Assembly (NCBI GenBank): GCA_042095375.1
Contig: JBELBJ010000042.1
Location: 1-10,270 of the forward strand
DNA from: GCA-2715645 sp042095375
GTDB taxonomy: Bacteria > Bacteroidota > Bacteroidia > Cytophagales > MED-G16
Direction of reading: 5' to 3'
DNA length: 10,270 nucleotides
In this document: positions 1-6,725 of the stretch, in pieces
How the letters are laid out: the number at the start of each line of letters is the position of its first letter
Position numbering within the stretch: the first letter of the stretch is position 1
Program-made: the position numbers and the translations under genes
The notes under the pieces: generated by a model
The model's input: only the letters and a program-made list of their open reading frames with translations
Told to the model about the DNA's origin: nothing
Databases searched by the model: none

Positions 1-771
1 AAGGGTGTGAATCATTGCAAATTAGGGGATGTATTTCAGATTGTTTTATCTAAAAGATTTTATCAGAAATTCAAAGGAGATGAGTTTCAAGTTTATAGAG
101 CATTAAGATCAATTAATCCTTCTCCATATCTTTTTTATTTTGATTATGGTAGCTTTAAAATTTTTGGAAGTTCTCCTGAAGCTCAGATTATTATAAAAGA
201 AGATAAGGCTACTATTTATCCTATCGCTGGAACCTTTAAGAGAACAGGTGATGAAGAACTAGATAAAAAAGAAGCTAAAAAATTAATAGACGATGTGAAA
301 GAAAACTCAGAACATGTGATGCTTGTAGATTTGGCAAGAAATGATTTAAGTAAAATATCAAATAATGTTATTGTTGAAAGATTCAAAGACATTCAGTTTT
401 ATTCACATGTAATTCATCTTGTGTCAAAAGTAACTGGTAAAGTCCCATCTAATAAAAAAATAGAACTTATCTCAGGTACTTTTCCTGCTGGAACCTTATC
501 TGGGGCTCCTAAACATAAAGCGATGCAGCTTATTGATAATTATGAAAAATCAAATAGAGAATTTTATGGTGGTGCAATAGGTTTTATGGGATTTAATGGA
601 GATTTTAATCATGCTATAATAATTAGATCATTCTTAAGTAAAAATAGAACGTTATATTATCAAGCTGGTGCAGGAATTGTTGTTAAGTCAGATAGAGAAA
701 AAGAAAATAGTGAAGTTTATAACAAAATTGAAGCTCTAAGAGGAGCTATTAAAATTGCTGAAAATATATGA
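1..771 (+). CDS. trpE: Anthranilate synthase component I, C-terminal part (5' end outside window)
   Basis: This is the large subunit of anthranilate synthase, which turns chorismate and ammonia (delivered by TrpG) into anthranilate, the first committed step to tryptophan. The frame is open from base 1 and gives 256 residues; the family is usually about 460-500, so roughly the N-terminal 200 residues, including the tryptophan feedback site, lie off the left edge. A GTG at 7 and later ATGs are internal codons, not starts. Visible chorismate-binding-fold motifs are GDVFQIVLSKRF near the beginning, PIAGTFKRTG, the LVDLARNDL block, GTLSGAPK (490-513) and the C-terminal YQAGAGIV and NKIEALRGA stretches. 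The TGA stop overlaps the trpG start by 4 bases (ATGA, 768-771), suggesting coupled synthesis of the two subunits. Para-aminobenzoate synthase component I (PabB) is related, but the trp operon context settles the call. Confidence 0.96.
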   Translation, partial: KGVNHCKLGDVFQIVLSKRFYQKFKGDEFQVYRALRSINPSPYLFYFDYGSFKIFGSSPEAQIIIKEDKATIYPIAGTFKRTGDEELDKKEAKKLIDDVKENSEHVMLVDLARNDLSKISNNVIVERFKDIQFYSHVIHLVSKVTGKVPSNKKIELISGTFPAGTLSGAPKHKAMQLIDNYEKSNREFYGGAIGFMGFNGDFNHAIIIRSFLSKNRTLYYQAGAGIVVKSDREKENSEVYNKIEALRGAIKIAENI

Positions 772-1331
772 GAATTTTAGTTTTAGATAATTATGATAGC
801 TTCACTTATAATATTGTACATATTTTAAGAAAGATTGCTAGTATTGATATTTCAGTTATTAAAAATGATAATATTAAAATGAATGAAATTAAAACCTATG
901 ACAAAATTATATTATCACCTGGACCATCGCTTCCTAAAGATGCAGGTAAAATGAAAGAATTAATTTTAAAATATTATAAAACGAAACCTATACTTGGAAT
1001 TTGTCTTGGCCATCAAGCAATTGCTGAAAATTTTGGTGCAAAATTATTTAATATGAAAGAACCTTATCATGGAGTTCAATCTAAAATTTTTTTAAAAGAT
1101 GATTATATATTTCATGGTATTAAATCAGAAATAAAAGGATGTAGGTATCATTCATGGTCAGTTTCTAATAAAAATTTACCTGAAGAATTAAATATAATTG
1201 CTAAAGATGAGAAAGGGGTTATTATGGGAGTTTCTCATAAAAAGTTTGATATAAAAGGAATACAATTTCATCCTGAATCAATTCAAACAAAAGATGGTTT
1301 TAAAATGGTTCATAATTTTATAAATAATTAA
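768..1331 (+). CDS. trpG: Anthranilate synthase component II, glutamine amidotransferase
   Basis: The 187-residue class I glutamine amidotransferase subunit hydrolyses glutamine and feeds ammonia to TrpE. It opens with MRILVLDNYDSFTYNI, the usual TrpG/PabA beginning. The oxyanion-strand loop SPGPSLPKDAG is at about 50-60, the nucleophile elbow GICLGHQAI carries Cys79, and the HPES block supplies His168 and Glu170 of the triad. HSWSV at about 128-132 is also typical. Length is normal for a stand-alone subunit. The ATG at 768 overlaps the trpE stop; one base (1332) separates its TAA from trpD. It could also serve folate synthesis as a shared PabA-type subunit, as TrpG does in some bacteria; nothing here tests this. 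Confidence 0.97.
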   Translation: MRILVLDNYDSFTYNIVHILRKIASIDISVIKNDNIKMNEIKTYDKIILSPGPSLPKDAGKMKELILKYYKTKPILGICLGHQAIAENFGAKLFNMKEPYHGVQSKIFLKDDYIFHGIKSEIKGCRYHSWSVSNKNLPEELNIIAKDEKGVIMGVSHKKFDIKGIQFHPESIQTKDGFKMVHNFINN

Positions 1332-1332
1332 T

Positions 1333-2322
1333 ATGAAAAATTTACTAAAAGATTTATATAATCATAAAATTATGAATAAAGATGAAGCTAAAAATGCTTT
1401 GATTATATTAACTAACGGAACTGCAAATAGTTCTCAAATATCTTCATTTTTAACTGTTTTTTTAATGAGAGATATCACTTCAGAGGAGTTAGATGGTTTT
1501 AGAGAGGCAATGATTGAATTATCTATAAATATTAAGATTGATGGTAGTGAATTGATTGATTTATGTGGAACAGGAGGTGATGGAAAAGATACATTTAACA
1601 TTTCAACTGTATCTTCATTTGTTGTAGCTGGTGCAGGTATAAAAGTAGCTAAACATGGGAATTATGGAGTATCTTCTTCATGTGGTTCTTCAAATATTAT
1701 ATCACATTTAGGTCATAAATTCTCAAATGATGTTGATACATTGAGATATAGTCTTAAAAAATCAAATATTTGTTTTCTGCATGCACCATTATTTCATCCA
1801 TCATTAAAAAATATTTCTCCAATAAGAGGTGAATTAGGAGTTAAAACATTTTTTAATATGTTGGGACCTATGGTTAATCCAATACAACCTAAAAATCAAT
1901 TAGTTGGAGTTTTTAATTCCAATATTTTTAGATTGTATTCACATATTTATAGTAAATCTGATAAAAATTATTGTATAGTTCATAGTATAGATGGATATGA
2001 TGAGATTTCTTTAACTAGTCCATTTAAATTATTTTCAAATCAACATGATATTATGTTAGAGCCAAAAGATTTAAATTTTGAGAATCTTGAACCATCAAGA
2101 TTGAATGGAGGAAAAAATATTGATGAATCTTTAAAAATTTTTTTAAATGTTTTAAAAAATAAGGGTACAAAAGAACAAATTGATTCTGTTTTAGCGAATT
2201 CAGGATTAGCAATCTATTGCGCAAATAAACTTTCTTCAATAAATGAAGGAGTAGAATTAGCAAGGGAATCTTTAGAATCAGGTAAGGCATATGATTGTTT
2301 AAAACTATTTATAGAAAATTAA
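1333..2322 (+). CDS. trpD: Anthranilate phosphoribosyltransferase
   Basis: It transfers phosphoribose from PRPP to anthranilate, the second step of the pathway. The 329-residue protein has the family layout: a small helical N-terminal domain (about 1-70), then the PRPP-binding loop GTGGDGKDTFNIST at 79-92, KHGN at 107-110, the NYGVSS loop at 110-115, PIRGELG with the anthranilate-contacting Arg165, the LGPMVNP block at 177-183 and the metal-binding Asp223-Glu224 pair in GYDEIS. No Shine-Dalgarno sequence precedes the ATG, which follows the trpG stop by one base. The last base of its TAA is the first base of the trpC ATG. It is not fused to trpG or trpC, unlike some proteobacterial versions. 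Confidence 0.97.
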   Translation: MKNLLKDLYNHKIMNKDEAKNALIILTNGTANSSQISSFLTVFLMRDITSEELDGFREAMIELSINIKIDGSELIDLCGTGGDGKDTFNISTVSSFVVAGAGIKVAKHGNYGVSSSCGSSNIISHLGHKFSNDVDTLRYSLKKSNICFLHAPLFHPSLKNISPIRGELGVKTFFNMLGPMVNPIQPKNQLVGVFNSNIFRLYSHIYSKSDKNYCIVHSIDGYDEISLTSPFKLFSNQHDIMLEPKDLNFENLEPSRLNGGKNIDESLKIFLNVLKNKGTKEQIDSVLANSGLAIYCANKLSSINEGVELARESLESGKAYDCLKLFIEN

Positions 2323-3095
2323 TGAGTACTTTAAAAAAAATAATTAATAATAAGGTAAAAGAGGTTGATTATTTAAAACAAAATAATTCTGTAAAAAATT
2401 TAGAAAAATCAATCTTTTTTTCAAAAAAAACCTTTTCACTAAAGCATTCATTAAAAGAAAAATCTGGTATAATTTCTGAATTTAAAAGAAAATCACCATC
2501 AATATCAGATATTAATCTTAATGCGGAAGTATTACAAGTAACCAAAGGTTATGAGCTTGCAAATTCTAGTGCAATTTCTATTTTGACAGATAATTTATTT
2601 TTTGGTGGTGAAAACCTTGATTTAGTTTCAGTTAGAAATCAAATAAATATTCCAATTTTAAGAAAAGATTTTATTATTGATGAATATCAGATAATCGAAT
2701 CAAAATCATTAGGTGCCGATGTCATATTATTGATTGCATCATGTTTATCAAAAAAGAAGATAAAATATTTATCAAACTTTGCTAAATCTATCAATTTAGA
2801 AGTTATTTTAGAAGTTCATTCAAAAGATGAATTATCTAATTTATGTGATACTATTGATGTAATTGGGGTTAATAATAGAAACCTAAAAAAATTTAAAACA
2901 GACATTAATATCTCAGTTAATTTAGCAACCCTAATCCCTAATTCTTTCATGAAAATTTCAGAAAGCGGTATATCAAGCCATAATGAAATAAAAATATTAA
3001 AAAAATATGGTTATGATGGCTTTTTAATTGGTGAAAGTTTTATGAAAGAGAAAGATCCTGTTTCAGCTTGTGAAAATTTTATTAGTAAAATATGA
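2322..3095 (+). CDS. trpC: Indole-3-glycerol-phosphate synthase
   Basis: It closes the indole ring, converting 1-(2-carboxyphenylamino)-deoxyribulose 5-phosphate to indole-3-glycerol phosphate. I choose the ATG at 2322, giving 257 residues and the start MSTLKKII; the frame is open back to a TTG at 2295, but that extra stretch lies inside trpD and lacks family character. The TIM-barrel active-site residues are all visible: Glu53 and Lys55 in SEFKRKSPS, Lys115 in LRKDF, Glu164 in ILEVHS, Asn184 and Arg186 in GVNNRNL, Glu214-Ser215 in SESGIS, then the phosphate loop region FLIGESFM. It is a single-domain enzyme, not the TrpC-TrpF fusion of enteric bacteria. The start overlaps the trpD stop by one base (TAATG) and the end overlaps trpF by four. 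An A8 run (2333-2340) sits just after the start. Confidence 0.97.
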   Translation: MSTLKKIINNKVKEVDYLKQNNSVKNLEKSIFFSKKTFSLKHSLKEKSGIISEFKRKSPSISDINLNAEVLQVTKGYELANSSAISILTDNLFFGGENLDLVSVRNQINIPILRKDFIIDEYQIIESKSLGADVILLIASCLSKKKIKYLSNFAKSINLEVILEVHSKDELSNLCDTIDVIGVNNRNLKKFKTDINISVNLATLIPNSFMKISESGISSHNEIKILKKYGYDGFLIGESFMKEKDPVSACENFISKI

Positions 3096-3718
3096 TTAAA
3101 GATTATAAAGTAAAAGTTTGTGGTATAACTGAAGAAAAAAATTATTTTGATTTATCTAAATATCCTATTGATTATTTTGGATTTATTTTCTATAAAAAAT
3201 CACCAAGATATATATTAAATAATCCTGATCATTTTTTCATTAAAAATATTAAGAATAAGGTTGCTGTCTTTGTTAATGAAGATATTGATACTGTAATTAG
3301 AATTTTAGAAAAATATAATTTTTCATATATTCAGCTTCACGGAGATGAAAATTTTGACTATTGTATGAAATTAAAGAAAAAAGGAATTAAAATCATTAAG
3401 TCTTATCTATTAAATAAAGATGATGGAATAATAGATAAGAATTTAATTAATTCATTATCTGATTTATTTCTTTTTGATTATAAGAGTAGAAAATATGGAG
3501 GTTCAGGAAAAAGTTTTGATTGGAATTTACTAAATAACATTAAAATTAATAAACCATTTTTTTTAAGTGGAGGTTTATCACTTAATAATATTAATAATAT
3601 TAATAATATTAATAATAAAAAATTTCTATATGGACTTGATTTAAATAGTAATTTTGAAGATTCTCCAGGTATAAAAGATATTAGTTTAATTGATCAATTT
3701 TTTAATTTAGATTTATGA
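3092..3718 (+). CDS. trpF: Phosphoribosylanthranilate isomerase
   Basis: This 208-residue TIM-barrel enzyme isomerises N-(5'-phosphoribosyl)anthranilate for TrpC. The expected general base is Cys10 in KVCGIT and the general acid is Asp129 in LFDYKSRKYGGSG. The substrate-phosphate region includes GFIFYKKSPRY (Arg39), QLHGDE (about 81-86), FLSGGLS (157-163) and GLDLNSNFEDSPGIKD (from 181). It overlaps trpC and trpB by four bases each (ATGA at both ends). An oddity is a low-complexity Asn-Asn-Ile run at about 165-175, encoded by four perfect 9-base repeats, just after the GGL strand 7 motif. Catalytic residues on both sides are intact, so the gene is probably functional. Confidence 0.95.
   Translation: MIKDYKVKVCGITEEKNYFDLSKYPIDYFGFIFYKKSPRYILNNPDHFFIKNIKNKVAVFVNEDIDTVIRILEKYNFSYIQLHGDENFDYCMKLKKKGIKIIKSYLLNKDDGIIDKNLINSLSDLFLFDYKSRKYGGSGKSFDWNLLNNIKINKPFFLSGGLSLNNINNINNINNKKFLYGLDLNSNFEDSPGIKDISLIDQFFNLDL
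3582..3617 (+). repeat. Four perfect tandem copies of TTAATAATA inside trpF
   Basis: The 9-base unit TTAATAATA is repeated four times without mismatch over 36 bases. In the trpF frame it encodes Asn-Asn-Ile repeats in the segment after barrel strand 7. The unit is a multiple of three, so slippage would change the protein by three residues and would not break the frame. Confidence 0.9.
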
Positions 3719-4893
3719 AATATAACGTTGATAATAATGGTTTTTATGGAGATTTTGGAGGTTCTTATATCCCAGAAATGTTATTTTCTAATATAGATGA
3801 GCTTAGAAAAAATTATCTAAATATTGTTAATAAAGATTCTTTTGAAAAAGAGTTTAATTATTATCTAAATAAATATGTTGGAAGACCAACCCCATTATAT
3901 TATGCTAATAGATTATCTGAAAAATATGGAGCTAAAATTTACTTAAAAAGAGAAGATCTGTGTCATACTGGTGCTCATAAAATTAATAATACAATTGGTC
4001 AAATTCTTTTAGCAAAAGAATTAAAGAAAAAAAAAATAATTGCTGAAACAGGAGCAGGCCAGCATGGCGTAGCTACCGCAACAGTTTGTGCATTGATGGG
4101 GATGGATTGTGTTATATATATGGGTGAAGTTGATATCAAAAGACAAAAGCCAAATGTTGAAAGAATGAGAATTTTAGGTGCAGATGTTAGACCAGCTGTT
4201 TCCGGAAGTAAAACTTTAAAAGATGCTACTAATGAAGCTATGAGACATTGGATAAATAATCCTGATGATACTCATTATATTATTGGTTCAGTTGTCGGCC
4301 CTCATCCATACCCTGATATGGTTGCAAGGTTTCAATCAGTAATATCTAAAGAGTTAATCTATCAATTAAAAAAGGTTGAGAATAGAAATTATCCTGATTT
4401 TATTATTGCGTGTGTAGGAGGAGGAAGTAATGCTGCTGGAATTTTCTACCATTATCTTGAAAACTCTAAAGTTAATCTAATTGGAGTTGAAGCGGCAGGT
4501 TTAGGAGTTTCTACTAATAAGTCTGCAGCAACTACTAAACTTGGTAAAAAAGGGGTTCTTCATGGTAGTAAAACATTATTAATGCAAGATAAGAATGGGC
4601 AAGTAACTGAGCCATATTCTATTTCTGCTGGATTAGATTATCCTGGAATTGGACCATTGCATGCTCACCTTTTTAATTCAAAAAGATGTAAATATTTAAG
4701 TGTTGAGGATGATGAAGCTATGAATGCAGGAATTGAACTTAGTAGATTAGAAGGAATTATTCCTGCAATAGAAACTGCTCATGCATTTTCTATTTTTGAT
4801 AAACTTAATATTAAAGGTAAAATTGTTGTTGTTAATTTGTCAGGTAGGGGAGATAAGGATCTAGAAACATATATAAAATGGGGAAAATATTAA
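3715..4893 (+). CDS. trpB: Tryptophan synthase beta subunit
   Basis: The PLP enzyme condenses indole, channelled from TrpA, with serine to give tryptophan. At 392 residues it is a standard-length TrpB1-type protein. HTGAHKINNT carries the PLP Schiff-base Lys89, AETGAGQHGVA carries the catalytic Glu111, GGGSNA (235-240) is the PLP phosphate loop, SAGLDYPG includes the domain-closure Asp308, and LSGRGDKD lies at 375-382. The short N-terminal FGGSYIPE motif is also present. The longer TrpB2 type is excluded by overall length and by partnership with trpA next door. The ATG overlaps the trpF stop (ATGA) and one base separates it from trpA. It is the most conserved protein in the window. An A10 run at 4027-4036 encodes the lysine run before IIAETG. 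Confidence 0.98.
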   Translation: MKYNVDNNGFYGDFGGSYIPEMLFSNIDELRKNYLNIVNKDSFEKEFNYYLNKYVGRPTPLYYANRLSEKYGAKIYLKREDLCHTGAHKINNTIGQILLAKELKKKKIIAETGAGQHGVATATVCALMGMDCVIYMGEVDIKRQKPNVERMRILGADVRPAVSGSKTLKDATNEAMRHWINNPDDTHYIIGSVVGPHPYPDMVARFQSVISKELIYQLKKVENRNYPDFIIACVGGGSNAAGIFYHYLENSKVNLIGVEAAGLGVSTNKSAATTKLGKKGVLHGSKTLLMQDKNGQVTEPYSISAGLDYPGIGPLHAHLFNSKRCKYLSVEDDEAMNAGIELSRLEGIIPAIETAHAFSIFDKLNIKGKIVVVNLSGRGDKDLETYIKWGKY

Positions 4894-4894
4894 A

Positions 4895-5662
4895 ATGAAT
4901 AGGATCAAAAATCTTTTTAAAGAAAAAAAAAATAATATTTTAAGTATTTATTTTACAGCTGGATTTCCCTCTTTAAATGATACTATAGAAATTCTTAAAA
5001 CTTTAGATGAAACTAATGTTGATTTAATAGAGATAGGTATGCCATTTTCAGATCCTATAGCTGATGGACCTATTATACAAAATTCTTCAAATGTTGCTAT
5101 TAATAATGGAATGAATCTAAATGTTTTATTTGATCAATTATCAGATATAAGAAATATTACCGATATACCAATTGTTTTAATGGGTTATATAAACCCCGTT
5201 TATCAATTTGGTTATAAGAAATTTATTCAAAAATTAGTAAAATGTGATATTGATGGGGTCATCTTACCAGATTTACCATTGGAGGATTACAGAACTGAAT
5301 TTCAATCTTCTTTTAACAAATATAATTTATCTTTTATTTCTTTGATAAGTCCTAACACATCTCTTAAAAGAATAAATCAAATAGATATGAATTCGAAGGG
5401 TTTTATTTATGTTGTATCATCTTCATCAATAACTGGTAATAATAAAGATTTTAATTCAAGTCAAATAGAGTACTTTAAAAAAATCAAAAAGCTAAATTTG
5501 TATAATCCAACCATTATAGGATTTGGAATTTTTAATCATAAAACTTTCAAATCAGCTTGTAAATATTCAAATGGGGCAATAATCGGATCAGATTTTATTA
5601 AATCATTAAATAAAAATAATTTAAGAAAATCAATTAAAAATTATATTAATTCAATAAGATAA
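4895..5662 (+). CDS. trpA: Tryptophan synthase alpha subunit
   Basis: It cleaves indole-3-glycerol phosphate to indole and glyceraldehyde 3-phosphate and partners with TrpB. The 255-residue TIM barrel shows the catalytic pair Glu46 (LIEIGMPFSDP) and Asp57 (ADGPIIQ), GVILPDLPLEDY at about 121-132, the mobile loop 6 region VSSSSITG (Thr180-Gly181), GFGI at 209-212 and the phosphate-binding GSDF near 231. The N-terminal TAGFPS motif at 21-26 is standard. It is the last gene of the operon and ends three bases before the stop of a convergent minus-strand gene. An A10 run (4923-4932) lies close to its start; the 20 bases at 4917-4936 are identical to 4021-4040 in trpB, read in a different frame. 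Confidence 0.97.
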   Translation: MNRIKNLFKEKKNNILSIYFTAGFPSLNDTIEILKTLDETNVDLIEIGMPFSDPIADGPIIQNSSNVAINNGMNLNVLFDQLSDIRNITDIPIVLMGYINPVYQFGYKKFIQKLVKCDIDGVILPDLPLEDYRTEFQSSFNKYNLSFISLISPNTSLKRINQIDMNSKGFIYVVSSSSITGNNKDFNSSQIEYFKKIKKLNLYNPTIIGFGIFNHKTFKSACKYSNGAIIGSDFIKSLNKNNLRKSIKNYINSIR

Positions 5663-5665
5663 GAT

Positions 5666-6169
5666 TTATAATTCCTTTACTTTTATATTAAAGGTTAAAT
5701 TTTCCCAATTAAAAATAATATTATCATCAACAATTGAAAAAGTCATATTTTCGATGAAATTTTCTGACTTTGACGGTTTTACATCAAACCTTAAAGCATC
5801 TTGTTCAGATTCATAATCGTATGACCCCCATTGTTTTGAAACACTATTGAAAATTACTGTCCAGTTATCCTTTCTGGGTATAGTAAATAACGAATATTCT
5901 CCTTTTGGTAAATTATTATTGTTTAATAATATATCTTTATTAACACTGAATATAGTAGCTTCATTAGCACCTGTTCTCCAAATTTTATCATATGGAACTA
6001 ATTCACCCCAAACTATCCTATCTCTAACTCTTGGAGAGTTATATTTAATGACTATTTCAGAATTACCTACTTTACTTTGTATTAATACAGGAGGAGATGG
6101 TTTTTGATTTGAACCACAAGAAAATAAAATTAATATGAATGCAAATAAATAATGTATATAAGATTTCAT
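5666..6169 (-). CDS. DUF2911-family lipoprotein
   Basis: This 167-residue protein is recognised as DUF2911, a family common in Bacteroidota with no established function. I place the start at the ATG at 6169: MKSYIHYLFAFILILFSC is a short lipoprotein signal peptide with a lipobox ending at Cys18. The frame extends upstream to 6226, but that would overlap DUF3127 and bury the signal. After the linker, family landmarks are WGELVPYDKIWRTGANEAT (54-72), PKGEYSLFTIP (88-98), Trp103 in the next strand and QWGSYDY (113-119). The residues after Cys18 (GSNQ) lack the charged surface-export signal seen on many Bacteroidota surface lipoproteins, so a periplasm-facing anchor is likelier. Four bases separate it from the upstream DUF3127 gene, so the two are probably co-transcribed. 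Confidence 0.85.
   Translation of the reverse strand: MKSYIHYLFAFILILFSCGSNQKPSPPVLIQSKVGNSEIVIKYNSPRVRDRIVWGELVPYDKIWRTGANEATIFSVNKDILLNNNNLPKGEYSLFTIPRKDNWTVIFNSVSKQWGSYDYESEQDALRFDVKPSKSENFIENMTFSIVDDNIIFNWENLTFNIKVKEL
5674..5694 (+). terminator. Weak hairpin just after trpA (possible operon end)
   Basis: CCTTTA (5674-5679) can pair with TAAAGG (5689-5694) around a 9-base loop, starting 12 bases past the trpA stop and followed on the plus strand by a mixed TTAAATTTT run. It lies inside the 3' end of the convergent DUF2911 gene. The stem is short and the T-run is interrupted, so this is only a candidate for ending trp transcription; it is the only hairpin I noticed at this junction. Confidence 0.22.
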
Positions 6170-6173
6170 AATT

Positions 6174-6536
6174 TTAAAACGGTAATTTTTCATTAAGGTT
6201 TTCTTCTTCTTCAGAATTATTAACATTATGATCTAATTCTTGATTATAATTTTCATTTTCAAATTCTATTTTCCATGCTTGTAAAGAATTAAAATAATTA
6301 ATCTTCCCTTCTTTGTTTGTCCATTTTCGTCCTTTGATATTTAAATAAACCTTTATTTGTTCTCCAATATTAATTTTATCTATCAAATCACATTTATCTT
6401 GAATGAGTTCAATTTTAATAAACTCTGGGTATTCAGGATTTTCAATATATTCTAATACAAATTCTCTTTTTTTAAATGTCTCAGTTATCTGGACAGTTTC
6501 AAATTTTTCTATTAATTTTCCTTCAATATTTATCAT
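6174..6536 (-). CDS. DUF3127-family OB-fold-like protein with SSB-like acidic tail
   Basis: The 120-residue protein matches my memory of DUF3127, small Bacteroidota proteins resembling single-stranded DNA-binding (SSB) OB folds. The beta-rich core runs from about 1 to 92: MINIEGKLIEKFE, then KKREFVLEY, FIKIELIQDKCDLID, IGEQIKVYLNIKGRKW and the typical SLQAWKIE (84-91). A low-complexity Asn/Glu linker follows and the protein ends in an acidic tract closing with KLPF, much like the D-D-x-P-F tip by which SSB recruits repair and replication proteins. It is cytoplasmic, with no signal peptide. The ATG at 6534-6536 is immediately back to back with the ATG of a plus-strand small ORF. DNA binding is inferred, not shown; the family's role is not established. 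Confidence 0.8.
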   Translation of the reverse strand: MINIEGKLIEKFETVQITETFKKREFVLEYIENPEYPEFIKIELIQDKCDLIDKINIGEQIKVYLNIKGRKWTNKEGKINYFNSLQAWKIEFENENYNQELDHNVNNSEEEENLNEKLPF

Positions 6537-6725
6537 ATGTCAAATAAAAAAAAAATATTTATTATTTTATCAATTATTTATATAATTTTTTTAATATTTA
6601 TAATTTTAGATTTTTCTAGAAGATCAACTTTTCCTTGGAAAAAAAAACCTATAACTGTAATTGAGAAATTTAATTTAAAAAAGACCATTAATTTCAATAT
6701 TAATTTTATCAACAACAAACTCTAA
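6537..6725 (+). CDS. Putative small single-pass membrane protein
   Basis: I do not recognise a named family. The 62-residue frame starts at the ATG directly adjoining the divergent DUF3127 start, and has MSNKKK, one strongly hydrophobic Ile/Leu/Phe segment at about 7-24, then DFSRRSTFPWKKK and a polar tail. The arrangement (basic N-terminus, one membrane helix, then an SRRST-FPW motif) reads like a real protein and not random AT-rich sequence, and it fills an otherwise unexplained 138-base gap. Against it, the segment is AT-rich enough to give Ile/Phe/Lys by chance, there is no ribosome-binding signal, and the last 51 bases are antisense to the deoxynucleoside kinase gene, so the final 17 residues are low-confidence. 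An A9 run is at 6546-6554. Confidence 0.55.
   Translation: MSNKKKIFIILSIIYIIFLIFIILDFSRRSTFPWKKKPITVIEKFNLKKTINFNINFINNKL

Noticed and set aside
2051..2290. Minus-strand open frame of 79 codons within trpD
   Set aside because: Antisense shadow of a well-conserved gene; Leu/Lys-rich low-complexity product with no motif.
2295..2321. Upstream extension of trpC to a TTG at 2295
   Set aside because: The extra nine residues lie within the trpD coding region; the ATG at 2322 gives the typical start and a TAATG overlap.
3582..3617. CRISPR-like repeats
   Set aside because: Units are 9 bases with no spacers and lie inside the trpF coding sequence.
5847..6107. Plus-strand open frame inside the DUF2911 gene
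   Set aside because: Antisense to the conserved DUF2911 motifs; no recognisable domain of its own.
6170..6226. Upstream extension of the DUF2911 gene
   Set aside because: It would overlap the DUF3127 coding end and place charged residues before the lipoprotein signal; the ATG at 6169 gives a clean signal peptide and lipobox.
6513..6520. TAATTTTC as a Bacteroidota -7 promoter element (TAnnTTTG) for the small ORF
   Set aside because: Seven of eight positions match, but there is no TTG at the expected upstream distance and such matches are common in AT-rich DNA.
6403..6585. Plus-strand open frame overlapping the DUF3127 start
   Set aside because: Mostly antisense to DUF3127, and it runs out of frame across the better-supported small ORF at 6537.
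6644..6651. Minus-strand TAGGTTTT as a -7 element for the DUF3127-DUF2911 pair
   Set aside because: One mismatch to TAnnTTTG, about 110 bases from the start and no supporting -33 element recognised.
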